A DNA stretch of 64,000 nucleotides, from assembly GCF_009856355.1 (NCBI RefSeq), contig NZ_WMEW01000004.1:1-64000 (forward strand), in the 5' to 3' direction. Position 1 is the first letter of the stretch. Each line of letters begins with the position of its first letter. The notes under the pieces are model-generated. The model was not told the origin of the DNA. It did no database searches and saw only the letters and a program-made list of their open reading frames with translations. Both the position numbers and the translations under genes were made by a program. This stretch comes from Halobacillus litoralis (GTDB lineage Bacteria; Bacillota; Bacilli; Bacillales; Halobacillaceae). Below are positions 26,526-34,909 of this stretch, in pieces.

Positions 26526-27317
26526 TTAAAAATCAAACATGGAAAATCCCTCATTCATCTTCATTTCCGGTTTTTCCACAGGTTCATAAGTAATTTCTTC
26601 ATCCTCGTTGTTTCTGAGTTCAATGATGTAATCAAAGTCATCCAGCTTGTATTCTGTTTCCTGAACAAAAATATCCGGGTGCTCGATCACCTTGGTCGCA
26701 GGCAGGCGCATAATTTCCCTGACCAGCTGCCAGTGCTTTTCGTTGGCCCGCTTTGCAGAAACGATTCCATCAATGATGTACAGGTTGTCTTCGCTGTACT
26801 CCTCATCGATCAGCTGGTTTCGGACGGTCTGCTTCAACAAAGTACTGGAAACAAACAGCCATCTCTTGTTGGCACAAACGCTTGCCGCCACTACGGATTC
26901 GGTTTTACCCACCCGCGGCATGCCCCGGATGCCGACAAGCTTGTGGCCCTCCTTCATAAACAGTTCCGCCATAAAATCGACCAGGAGTCCAAGGTCCTCC
27001 CGGTTGAAACGAAACGTTTTACGGTCGTCGATATCACTGTGTATGTACCTTCCGTGACGAACCGCTAAACGATCTCTCAGTTTCGGGCGCCGGAGTTTCG
27101 TTACTTTAATCGTATCCATTGTATTTAAAATCGATTTTAAGCGGGTAATCTGCTCATCATCCTTGCAGAGAAGAAGCATACCTCTGTGCGAATTTTCAAC
27201 TCCATTGATCGTAACGATATTAATGGCCATCATACCCAACAGCGAGGAGATGTCCCCCAGAAGTCCCGGACGGTTGTATTGAATTTCATATTCCAGATAC
27301 CATTCTGTTTTATCCAT
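26526..27317 (-). CDS. ymfK: YmfK, ACT-domain protein with a P-loop (DUF3388)
   Basis: This conserved Bacillaceae protein has no established function. The first 75 residues form an ACT-like domain (YEIQYNRPGLLGDISSLLGM), usually a small-molecule sensor. After a basic linker there is a Walker A match GMPRVGKT at 132-139 and a hydrophobic strand ending in Asp (LYIIDG, about 178-183) that could be Walker B, so it may bind nucleotides. It ends in an acidic tail. It lies six bases from the rodZ frame, which suggests joint transcription. The name follows the B. subtilis gene at this position. Confidence 0.85.
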   Translation of the reverse strand: MDKTEWYLEYEIQYNRPGLLGDISSLLGMMAINIVTINGVENSHRGMLLLCKDDEQITRLKSILNTMDTIKVTKLRRPKLRDRLAVRHGRYIHSDIDDRKTFRFNREDLGLLVDFMAELFMKEGHKLVGIRGMPRVGKTESVVAASVCANKRWLFVSSTLLKQTVRNQLIDEEYSEDNLYIIDGIVSAKRANEKHWQLVREIMRLPATKVIEHPDIFVQETEYKLDDFDYIIELRNNEDEEITYEPVEKPEMKMNEGFSMFDF

Positions 27318-27465
27318 GTTCCAACCCCTCTAAAAAAATGTCGGTATTTGTCAAAGACGAGTGATATTTGGATTGATCTACTCTTTATCTATCATAAAGG
27401 ATTTTCTTTAAATAGGAAAGCCGGGAAACATGATCTCTTCAAAAAAATAGCAGAAATTTATAAAT

Positions 27466-27497
27466 AAAAAATCCGTACAGTTTTGTACGGATTTTTT
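27466..27497. terminator. Terminator after ymfJ
   Basis: AAAAAATCCGTAC (27466-27478) pairs perfectly with GTACGGATTTTTT (27485-27497). T-runs occur on both strands; it lies directly after the ymfJ stop codon. Confidence 0.9.
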
Positions 27498-27501
27498 GCA
27501 G

Positions 27502-27762
27502 TTACTGCTGGGAACCGTTATTTTGAACAAGCTTCACCATCATATTGGCAATCGCATGCTGTTCTTTTTCATCTGCGACGTTCCACAAGTCACGAAGAAC
27601 GGCTTCCTCATTATTTTTAGCATCTACAGAATTGGCCAGATATCCACCAATTTCATACGCTAATTCTGAAACGGCCCGGTTATTAATCCCCTGTCCTTCG
27701 GCCTGATGGAGACGATCACCAAGAAAGTCTTTCCAAGAATCCCAATTATCGAGCACAGACAT
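27502..27762 (-). CDS. ymfJ: YmfJ, DUF3243 family protein
   Basis: This 86-residue, mostly helical protein (MSVLDNWDSWKDFLGDRLHQ) belongs to a small family of unknown function confined to Bacillales. It has no signal peptide or membrane segment. It follows ymfI by 67 bp and ends at a strong terminator, so it closes the ymfF-ymfH-ymfI-ymfJ unit, as in B. subtilis. Only family membership can be stated. Confidence 0.88.
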   Translation of the reverse strand: MSVLDNWDSWKDFLGDRLHQAEGQGINNRAVSELAYEIGGYLANSVDAKNNEEAVLRDLWNVADEKEQHAIANMMVKLVQNNGSQQ

Positions 27763-27829
27763 GTTTGTTCCCTCCTCTGAATTTTTTCAAGCTTAGTATG
27801 AGAAGGAAAAGCAGGTCTTATTCATAAAA

Positions 27830-28552
27830 TTAACACCAGCCACCATTAACATGTAGAATCTGGCCCGTTACATAACGGGAAGACCGGCTTAGGAGGAAAC
27901 CGACGGCATCAGCCACCTCTTCAGGGGTTCCGGCCCGGCCCATCGGAATATCATTCTCGAGCGCTTGAAGGTCCTCCAGGGTAAGATGCCCATTCATTTT
28001 CGTCTGGATTAAACCAGGAGCCACGGCGTTTACACGGATATGACTCGGAGCAAGTTCCTGAGCCAGTCCTTTTACAAACGTGTTCTGGGCACCTTTAACA
28101 GAACTATAAGCCACTTCCATGCTTGCTCCTTCTGTTCCGAAAATGGAAGATACCACAGCAATGTTCCCCTGTTTCTGCTGTATCATATACGGCAGGACGT
28201 GTCTGGCCGTCATCCAAAGGGATTTCACATGGACGTAATACAAAGCATCCATATCCTCCTCTTTCATATCCTGGAACAAACCACTGTACATGTGCCCGCC
28301 AGCAAAAACGACAGCATCCCACTCAGGAGGAAGCACGCGGAAGAAAGCCTGCAGCCCTTCCTTAGTCGAAAGATCGGCCTGGAAGGATCCAGCCCATTGA
28401 TCTTCCGGAATCCCCTGCTGAATCGTCCGGATTTTATCTTCATTCGTGAAATACTGGACGGCTGCAGCATACCCATCCTCAATGACCCGATGCACCACGG
28501 CTTCGCCGATCCCGCCGCTGGCTCCAAGGATCAGGCAGCGTTTACGATTCAT
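27830..28552 (-). CDS. ymfI: YmfI, SDR-family reductase (EF-P 5-aminopentanone reductase)
   Basis: This 240-residue short-chain dehydrogenase has the cofactor motif GASGGIG at the N-terminus, the NAG-like FAGG, and the catalytic Ser and Tyr-x-x-x-Lys (VSSIFG, YSSVKGA). The C-terminus ends NGGW. In B. subtilis YmfI reduces the 5-aminopentanone group on elongation factor P to 5-aminopentanol, completing a modification needed for efficient translation of proline runs. FabG-type reductases are similar, so the assignment rests on position after ymfH. Its start overlaps the end of ymfH by 11 bases. Confidence 0.85.
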   Translation of the reverse strand: MNRKRCLILGASGGIGEAVVHRVIEDGYAAAVQYFTNEDKIRTIQQGIPEDQWAGSFQADLSTKEGLQAFFRVLPPEWDAVVFAGGHMYSGLFQDMKEEDMDALYYVHVKSLWMTARHVLPYMIQQKQGNIAVVSSIFGTEGASMEVAYSSVKGAQNTFVKGLAQELAPSHIRVNAVAPGLIQTKMNGHLTLEDLQALENDIPMGRAGTPEEVADAVGFLLSRSSRYVTGQILHVNGGWC

Positions 28553-29837
28553 TGGACTGCGGTTTCACCTGGAAAACAGAAATGGCTTCTTCATTAATCC
28601 AGTCTTTAAGGTACTCCTCCGCATCATCAGCTGTCAGCGATTCAATCACTGGAAGCACTTCGAACAAGTCGACGCCTAATGTATGATAATGAGTAAATTG
28701 ATTCGCAATAAATTCAAGTGAATTGAGCGCACGCATAAATTGACCAATTTTTTTGCGCTTCATCCGAGTGAAATCTTCATCGGCTATACGCATATCTTTT
28801 AATTCATGGAGCATTTCCTTTACACGGGCAGCCATTTCATCCGGCTTTCTTGAATCACCGCCAAGGATAGTAAAGCCAAAATGACGGTCAAGTTCTGTTT
28901 CAAACTGGAAGCTGTCATCAATAAGATCGGCTTTATACAGTTCCTCATAAAAGGCGCCGCTCTTGGAGAAATAATAATCAAGAATCATACCTGAAAGAAG
29001 TTCCCGGCGCAGTAGCTCTCCCCCTTTCAAGCCGCTTACATCTTCCTTCACACCAACCATCGCTTTAGCCGTTGTCACAGGCATTGTGATGGAATGCTCC
29101 TTTTGAGCTACATGTGAAGGTTCTTCCGGATAAGAACGATTGATTTCAGGTGCCGGCGGAAATTCCTTCTGCCCCTGATTCTCACGGATTAAATTCATCA
29201 TGGCTTCCGGTTCAATGTTCCCGGCAACGAACAAAACCATGTTGGATGGGTGGTAGAACGTTTCATAGCACGTATATAAATCGTCTTTCGTAATATCCTG
29301 GATGCTTTCGACGGTACCTGCAATATCCACCTTAACCGGATGGTTATGGTAAAGGCTCTGGATGGTTCCGAAAAAGGATCTCCAGTCCGGCTGGTCGTCA
29401 TACATACGGATCTCCTGTGCAATAATGCCCTTTTCTTTTTCCACCGATTCCTCGGAAAAGTAAGGGTCCTGGACAAAATCAAGCAGGGTTTGGACATTCT
29501 TCTCCACCTGGCTGGTAGCTGTGAACAAATAGGCCGTTTTCGTAAAGGAGGTAAACGCATTCGCGGAGGCTCCCAGACGGGTGAAATCCTGAAAGACATC
29601 CCGGTCTTCTTTTTCAAACAGCTTATGCTCCAAAAAGTGAGCGATCCCCTCAGGAACGGTTACCTTTTCATCCCGGCCGATAGGTGTAAAGGTTTGATCG
29701 ATAGACCCATAATTGGTTGTGAAAATCCCGAAGGTTTTCGCCATTTCAGGTTTGGATAGAAGGAAGACCTTCAAACCGTTGTCGAGCGTTTCCTGATATA
29801 CCGTTTCATTCAATTGCTGATAGACTAATTCTTCCAT
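28542..29837 (-). CDS. ymfH: YmfH, M16-family zinc peptidase
   Basis: This protein of about 430 residues is an M16 (pitrilysin/processing peptidase) family member with the inverted zinc motif HFLEH near residue 70 and a downstream glutamate region. It is therefore probably an active peptidase. The partner YmfF, encoded just upstream, lacks the zinc motif. Such active/inactive pairs form clam-shell heterodimers, as in AlbF/AlbE or mitochondrial processing peptidase. The ATG at 29837 overlaps the ymfF stop codon as TGATG, so the two are translationally coupled. The substrate is unknown. Confidence 0.9.
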   Translation of the reverse strand: MEELVYQQLNETVYQETLDNGLKVFLLSKPEMAKTFGIFTTNYGSIDQTFTPIGRDEKVTVPEGIAHFLEHKLFEKEDRDVFQDFTRLGASANAFTSFTKTAYLFTATSQVEKNVQTLLDFVQDPYFSEESVEKEKGIIAQEIRMYDDQPDWRSFFGTIQSLYHNHPVKVDIAGTVESIQDITKDDLYTCYETFYHPSNMVLFVAGNIEPEAMMNLIRENQGQKEFPPAPEINRSYPEEPSHVAQKEHSITMPVTTAKAMVGVKEDVSGLKGGELLRRELLSGMILDYYFSKSGAFYEELYKADLIDDSFQFETELDRHFGFTILGGDSRKPDEMAARVKEMLHELKDMRIADEDFTRMKRKKIGQFMRALNSLEFIANQFTHYHTLGVDLFEVLPVIESLTADDAEEYLKDWINEEAISVFQVKPQSNES

Positions 29838-31123
29838 CACTTTTCCCCTCCCTCGTGACTTGTTAGGAAATAAATCGTATCCAGTTTAATCTTCTCCGCC
29901 ATCTGGATAACCTGTTCTTTCGTAACTTTTCGGATGTTTTCAATAAGTTTGCCGGCCGGCATGTCAATTCCGGAAAGCATTTGATGGTAAAGCACTTCGA
30001 TCAAACCGTTCGCATTATCCATGGTCTCTTTCAATTGGTTAATGACCTGCTCCTTCGTCTCCTCCACCTGTTCTTCCGTGAAGTCTCCGTTTTTCATCGC
30101 TTCCATCTGCTCAAGGATAATGGATTTCGCTTGATCATAATCTTTTGGATCCACCCCGCTGAAAACAAGGAGAAGACCTTTGTGACTTTCAAATCTTGAG
30201 GCCGCATAATAGGCGAGGCTATGTTTTTCACGCACATTCATGAACAGCTTGGAGCTTGGAAACCCGCCGAAAATCCCATTAAACACCTGCAGCGCGTAAT
30301 AATCGTCATCCCCGAACTTCGTGTATGTGCGGTATCCGAGATGCAGCTTACCTTGATTGACTTCCTCCCGTTCAATGATTTCAGAAGAATCCTGAACGTC
30401 TTTGGATACGGAAACCTGATCGTTATCCGCGTTTGTGCTGCCGCTGCGCTGGAAATACCGGTCTGTCAGTGCTTCCACATCTTTTTCATCCATATCTCCG
30501 ATGACGTAGACATCCAGCATATCCTGTTGGATCATCTGCTGATAGTAATTGTAGAGCGATTCCGGAGTGATGGATGCCATATCTTCCTGGTATCCATGCA
30601 CATGTAGAGCGTAAGGCTCTCCTTTACACATGTGATCCATCAAACGGAGATTTGCATAACTCATTTTGTCATCCTTAATCGAAGTAATTTTCTGTTCGAG
30701 CGTCTGTTTTTCCCGCTCAACAATTTCAGGATCAAATCCGTTTTCCACGGTTTTCGGATCGAATAAAACGTTATGGAACAATTGGAAGGCTTCTTCAAGA
30801 ATGGGCTCATTGTCATTCAAATAGGATTCATTCACTACTTCCATACGGAAGCTGATGACGTGGTTCTCCCCTTTTTTCGATCCATCGCTGGACAGGGCGG
30901 TCCCATAAAGGTTTTCAAAAGCCGCCTGAAAAGACCTTACAGAAGGGTGCTTATTTGTGGCTTTTTGAAGCACATGCGGAAGAAGCGCCCTCTCCGTAAT
31001 ACCTTCACGTTTTAAGGGAGCTTTGAATTTTGCTACTATATTAATCGTTTTATACTTTTTACTTGGTAAAATATGTAGACGGTACCCATCTTTTTCGAGT
31101 ATCGTTTCTTTTGAAATTTTCAT
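29837..31123 (-). CDS. ymfF: YmfF, M16-like protein lacking the zinc motif
   Basis: This protein of about 428 residues has the M16 fold, but the HxxEH position reads LPHVLQKAT, so the zinc ligands are lost and it should not be catalytic alone. It has the second-half motif region (YAASRFESHKG) used for substrate binding in M16 partners. The start is taken at 31123, with GGAGG six bases upstream. It is probably the non-catalytic partner of YmfH, with which it is translationally coupled. It heads the ymfF-ymfH-ymfI-ymfJ unit. Confidence 0.9.
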   Translation of the reverse strand: MKISKETILEKDGYRLHILPSKKYKTINIVAKFKAPLKREGITERALLPHVLQKATNKHPSVRSFQAAFENLYGTALSSDGSKKGENHVISFRMEVVNESYLNDNEPILEEAFQLFHNVLFDPKTVENGFDPEIVEREKQTLEQKITSIKDDKMSYANLRLMDHMCKGEPYALHVHGYQEDMASITPESLYNYYQQMIQQDMLDVYVIGDMDEKDVEALTDRYFQRSGSTNADNDQVSVSKDVQDSSEIIEREEVNQGKLHLGYRTYTKFGDDDYYALQVFNGIFGGFPSSKLFMNVREKHSLAYYAASRFESHKGLLLVFSGVDPKDYDQAKSIILEQMEAMKNGDFTEEQVEETKEQVINQLKETMDNANGLIEVLYHQMLSGIDMPAGKLIENIRKVTKEQVIQMAEKIKLDTIYFLTSHEGGEK

Positions 31124-31218
31124 TTCCATCCTCCTTGTACTTTTTAGTAGTATAGACGCACATGTCCATATTCATCCATTATAACTAAGTTTTATAGTAA
31201 GTGATATGTTGACAAAAG

Positions 31219-31251
31219 TAAAAAAATCAGCCCGGTACCGAAGCACCGGAC
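31219..31251 (-). terminator. Terminator of the nucleoside ABC transporter operon
   Basis: On the minus strand GTCCGGTGC pairs with GTACCGGGC (nine pairs, two G-U) around a TTCG tetraloop. A run of seven T follows after three bases. Confidence 0.85.
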
Positions 31252-31257
31252 AGATAT

Positions 31258-32217
31258 TTATCGGTTTCCTTTAATATATGCTTCTCCGAGAGATTTAGGT
31301 GCTTCAGCCCGGCCGATAAATCCAGCGAGAGCCAGAATCGTCAGGACATAAGGGGCTATGAGCATGAAGACGGAAGGAACATCTTCTAAAAAGGCAATAT
31401 CGGAAGAAACAATGCTCAGGCTTTGAGCAAATCCAAAAAAGACAGCTGCACCGAGGGCACCAAGAGGATGCCATTTGCCAAAGATGACGGCGGCGAGCGA
31501 GATGAACCCCTGTCCTAAAATGGTGCCGTGAGAAAAGTTCAATGCAACCGTCATGGCATATACCGAACCTCCAAGCCCCCCGAGGGCACCTGAAATCATC
31601 ACACCGATATAGCGCATCCGGTACACATGGATCCCATTGGTGTCAGCTGCCATCGGGTGTTCCCCCACCGACCTCAACCGGAGACCGAACGGCGTTTTAT
31701 AGAGCACAAACCAGGCGGCAAATGCCATGCCGATGGCTAGATAAGACGTCCAGTACCAGCCACTGAACAACATCTCTCCAATAACGGGAATCTTATTCAA
31801 TACAGGGACATCTGAGGAATAAAAAGGCTGTTTGATGAAGTCTGTCTGTCCTTTGTCATACCACTGCTTTGTAAGAAACAGCCCGATGCCGAGAGCCAGG
31901 AAGTTGATGGCCACGCCGCTGACTACTTGATCGGCACGAAAAGTAATCGATGCCACGGCATGAACGAGAGAAAACAGGGCGGATACAACGACAGCCGCCA
32001 ACATCGATATCCACGGAGTGGCAGCGCCGAATACCGTGTGGAAAGTTAAATTAAAGACGATGCCTACAAAGGCCCCCATGATCATCAGACCTTCAAGGCC
32101 GATGTTGATGACCCCTGAACGCTCACTGAAAACTCCACCGAGCGCTGTGAAAATCAGCGGGGTCGCAAAAATAACAGCAGAGCCAAGGATACGGCTGAAC
32201 ACCTCTAAGAATTCCAT
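31258..32217 (-). CDS. nupQ: BMP-type nucleoside ABC transporter, permease (NupQ-like)
   Basis: This 319-residue membrane permease of the branched-chain-amino-acid/nucleoside permease fold has about eight to ten hydrophobic segments. It carries the family sequences SGVINIGLEGLMIMGAF and FISLAAVIFGKWHPLGALG. With NupP it would form the transmembrane channel for a nucleoside importer. It starts one base after the nupP stop codon and is followed by the operon terminator. B. subtilis NupQ (YufQ) is the model; substrate guanosine is inferred from that family and not shown by sequence. Confidence 0.88.
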   Translation of the reverse strand: MEFLEVFSRILGSAVIFATPLIFTALGGVFSERSGVINIGLEGLMIMGAFVGIVFNLTFHTVFGAATPWISMLAAVVVSALFSLVHAVASITFRADQVVSGVAINFLALGIGLFLTKQWYDKGQTDFIKQPFYSSDVPVLNKIPVIGEMLFSGWYWTSYLAIGMAFAAWFVLYKTPFGLRLRSVGEHPMAADTNGIHVYRMRYIGVMISGALGGLGGSVYAMTVALNFSHGTILGQGFISLAAVIFGKWHPLGALGAAVFFGFAQSLSIVSSDIAFLEDVPSVFMLIAPYVLTILALAGFIGRAEAPKSLGEAYIKGNR

Positions 32218-32218
32218 T

Positions 32219-33265
32219 TTATTTCCCCTCCTTCTTGAACCGTAGAAGGACCCAGCGGATCATGTAGCTGGATGCTACAAAGAAAATGATAAGAGCGATG
32301 ATAATTTCTACAAGTTCGGTTGGTACACCGGCTTCTGTCGGCATATTGAGCGCCCCGATTTTAAGAATTCCGAATAAGAAGGCGGCAAGAACCACCCCGA
32401 CAGCTGTATTAGCTCCTAAAAGGGCCACAGCGATCCCATCAAAACCGATATTGGTAAACCCTGATTTAATCGACATAAAACCAAACGTACCCAGCCCTTC
32501 CATAGCACCTGCAAGTCCGGCAAACGCTCCGGATATGACCATGGCCGTTATAATATTCCGGCCCACGTTCATTCCTGCATAGTTTGAGGCGTGCTGATTA
32601 AAACCGACGGCACGCAGTTCAAATCCTTTCGTCGTCCGGTTCAGAATAAACCACATGACACCAGCCATCGCCAGGGCAATGATAAATCCATAGTGGATCC
32701 GGGAGTAAAATGTCATCTGCGCCAGCCACTCGGATTTCAACGAAGCTGTAGCAGCAATATTTTCGGTCCTGTCGGCACCGTCGGTCAACAAATTCCGGAT
32801 GACGGCATTCGTCACATAAAGGGCAATGTAGTTCATCATGATTGTCACAATCACTTCATGCACCCCTAATTTCGCTTTCAAAAGCCCTGGAATAAATCCC
32901 CACACTGCTCCTGCTAATGCCGCTGCAGCAATCGCCAGGGGCAGATGGACAGCCATAGGAAGTTCAAAGGATATCCCGATCCATACAGATGCGAGCCATC
33001 CTGCAAACACCTGCCCCTCTACGCCGATGTTAAGCAGACCGGACCTTAGAGCAAAGGCAACGGCTAGCCCCGAAAGAATGTATGGGGTTACTTGACGGAT
33101 CGTCTCACCAAAAAAGTACGAATCTCCAAAAGCCCCTCTCCACAGAGCTGCAAATCCATCCACAGGATTGTATCCGAAAATAAGCATGATTACAGCCCCG
33201 GCGGCAAGACCGAGAAGAACAGAAAGCACAGGGATCAGGATATTGATCATCCGGTTCGAAAACAT
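32219..33265 (-). CDS. nupP: BMP-type nucleoside ABC transporter, permease (NupP-like)
   Basis: This 348-residue permease subunit is the heterodimer partner of the next gene product. It shows multiple membrane helices and the conserved RSGLLNIGVEGQVFAG loop, the coupling region to the ATPase. The start overlaps the stop of the ATPase gene by one base (TAATG), so the genes are translationally coupled. It is named by similarity to B. subtilis NupP (YufP). Confidence 0.88.
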   Translation of the reverse strand: MFSNRMINILIPVLSVLLGLAAGAVIMLIFGYNPVDGFAALWRGAFGDSYFFGETIRQVTPYILSGLAVAFALRSGLLNIGVEGQVFAGWLASVWIGISFELPMAVHLPLAIAAAALAGAVWGFIPGLLKAKLGVHEVIVTIMMNYIALYVTNAVIRNLLTDGADRTENIAATASLKSEWLAQMTFYSRIHYGFIIALAMAGVMWFILNRTTKGFELRAVGFNQHASNYAGMNVGRNIITAMVISGAFAGLAGAMEGLGTFGFMSIKSGFTNIGFDGIAVALLGANTAVGVVLAAFLFGILKIGALNMPTEAGVPTELVEIIIALIIFFVASSYMIRWVLLRFKKEGK

Positions 33266-34791
33266 TAGACGCCACCTGCTTTCTGGCCTGTATTTCCGGC
33301 CATAAGGAGGCCGAGCTCCTGCTCATTCGTATCCTCTGGAGCTACTTCTCGAATGATGGAACCATCAAACATGACCGCAATCCTGTCGCTGACATTCATA
33401 ATTTCATCCAGTTCAAAGGAAAGAAGCAGTACAGCCCTTCCTTTATCCCGTTCCTCGATCAATTTTTTATGAATGAACTCGATTGCTCCTACATCCAGCC
33501 CCCTCGTAGGCTGGGCAGCAATAATTAAATCCGGGGATCTGTCCACTTCCCTGCCAATGATCGCTTTCTGCTGGTTTCCACCCGATAGAGCTCTTGCTTT
33601 TGTATAAGCATCGGGGGTACGAACGTCATACTCCTCTATTAAATCTCTGGCTTTATCATAGATTTTTTTAAAATTCATCACGCCATTTTTTGAGAAAGGC
33701 TCATCGTAATAGGTCTGAAGAACCATGTTTTCTCCGATCGGAAAATCAAGGACGAGGCCAAATTTATGACGGTCCTGCGGAATGTGAGAGACACCGGACC
33801 GTGTAACCTTCCGCGGCGTAAGATTGGAAATGATTTTTTCGTGCAGTCGGATCGTCCCTGCTTCACTCTTCCTTAAGCCTGTGATAGCTTCGATCAATTC
33901 AGACTGCCCGTTGCCGTCCACACCGGCAATACCCACAATCTCTCCGGACCGGACATCGAGGTTCAACCCTTTGACCAATTCTACCCCACGTCCATCCTTT
34001 ACGCGAAGGCCTTGAATAGAAAGGTAGACTTCTTTTGGAAGAGCAGGCGTTTTATCCGTTGAAAAACTGACATCACGACCTACCATAAGTGAAGCCAGTT
34101 GATCAGGACTCGTATCTTTCACCTCCACGGTCCCGATCCCTCGCCCTTTTCTAATAACTGTACACCGGTCACATACTTGCATAATTTCCTTCAGCTTATG
34201 AGTGATCAGAATAATCGATTTGCCTTCGTTCACAAGGTTATTCATAATTTCAATGAGCTCTTTAATTTCCTGAGGAGTTAAGACAGCGGTGGGCTCATCG
34301 AATATTAAAATATCCGCCCCTCTGTAAAGCGTTTTCAAAATTTCCACACGCTGCTGCATGCCGACAGATATATCCCGGATCCTGGCACTGGGGTCTACAT
34401 TCAATCCGTACTGTTCTGATAACTCTGTGACCTGCTTTTCCGCTTTCTTTATGTCGACCGTACCGCCTTTTTTCGGTTCGCTGCCGAGTATGATATTTTC
34501 CGTAACCGTAAATGTGTCTACAAGCATAAAGTGCTGGTGCACCATCCCTATACCCAGGGCGTTCGCTGTATTCGGGTCCGTAATTTTCACTTGTTCACCC
34601 CGGACTTTTATTTCGCCTTGTTCCGGCTGATAAAGGCCGAATAAAACATTCATCAAGGTGGATTTACCCGCCCCATTTTCTCCAAGCAGGGCATGGATTT
34701 CTCCTTTTTGAACCCGGAGTGTAATATCATCATTGGCAACAATGCCTGGAAACTCTTTTCTGATTTTCAGCATTTCAATTACATATTCCAT
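33265..34791 (-). CDS. nupO: BMP-type nucleoside ABC transporter, ATPase (NupO-like)
   Basis: This 508-residue protein contains two fused ABC ATPase domains. The first has Walker A GENGAGKST, signature ISVGMQQRVEI and Walker B ILIFDEPTAVLT. The second has a degenerate Walker A GVDGNGQSE and a strong LSGGNQQK signature. This active/degenerate pairing is normal for sugar and nucleoside importers of the RbsA/NupO type. The gene lies downstream of the lipoprotein gene after two tandem hairpins and directly upstream of nupP. Confidence 0.93.
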   Translation of the reverse strand: MEYVIEMLKIRKEFPGIVANDDITLRVQKGEIHALLGENGAGKSTLMNVLFGLYQPEQGEIKVRGEQVKITDPNTANALGIGMVHQHFMLVDTFTVTENIILGSEPKKGGTVDIKKAEKQVTELSEQYGLNVDPSARIRDISVGMQQRVEILKTLYRGADILIFDEPTAVLTPQEIKELIEIMNNLVNEGKSIILITHKLKEIMQVCDRCTVIRKGRGIGTVEVKDTSPDQLASLMVGRDVSFSTDKTPALPKEVYLSIQGLRVKDGRGVELVKGLNLDVRSGEIVGIAGVDGNGQSELIEAITGLRKSEAGTIRLHEKIISNLTPRKVTRSGVSHIPQDRHKFGLVLDFPIGENMVLQTYYDEPFSKNGVMNFKKIYDKARDLIEEYDVRTPDAYTKARALSGGNQQKAIIGREVDRSPDLIIAAQPTRGLDVGAIEFIHKKLIEERDKGRAVLLLSFELDEIMNVSDRIAVMFDGSIIREVAPEDTNEQELGLLMAGNTGQKAGGV

Positions 34792-34814
34792 CTCGGTTCC
34801 TCCCCCGTTTGACC

Positions 34815-34867
34815 TTTAAAAATCACCAAAGGAAAAGGGCCGGAACAGCTTTTCATTTGGTGATTTT
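34815..34867 (-). terminator. Second hairpin between the lipoprotein and ATPase genes
   Basis: AAAATCACCAAA (34819-34830) pairs perfectly with TTTGGTGATTTT (34856-34867). An inner AAAAG/CTTTT stem lies inside the loop. TTTTTAAA follows on the minus strand, so it can act as a terminator or as a stabilising 3' structure for the lipoprotein mRNA. Confidence 0.75.
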
Positions 34868-34875
34868 CATTGACA

Positions 34876-34903
34876 TAAGAAAAGGCCGGCTCTCACCAGC
34901 CTT
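34876..34903 (-). terminator. First terminator after the BMP lipoprotein gene
   Basis: On the minus strand AAGGCTGG pairs with CCGGCCTT (eight pairs, one G-U) around a six-base loop. TTTTCTTATG follows. It starts seven bases after the stop codon. Confidence 0.75.
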
Positions 34904-34909
34904 CTCCTC

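Noticed and set aside
33678..33866. Second ABC ATPase domain considered as a separate broken gene
   Set aside because: NupO-type proteins normally carry two fused ATPase domains with a degenerate second Walker A; the frame is continuous.
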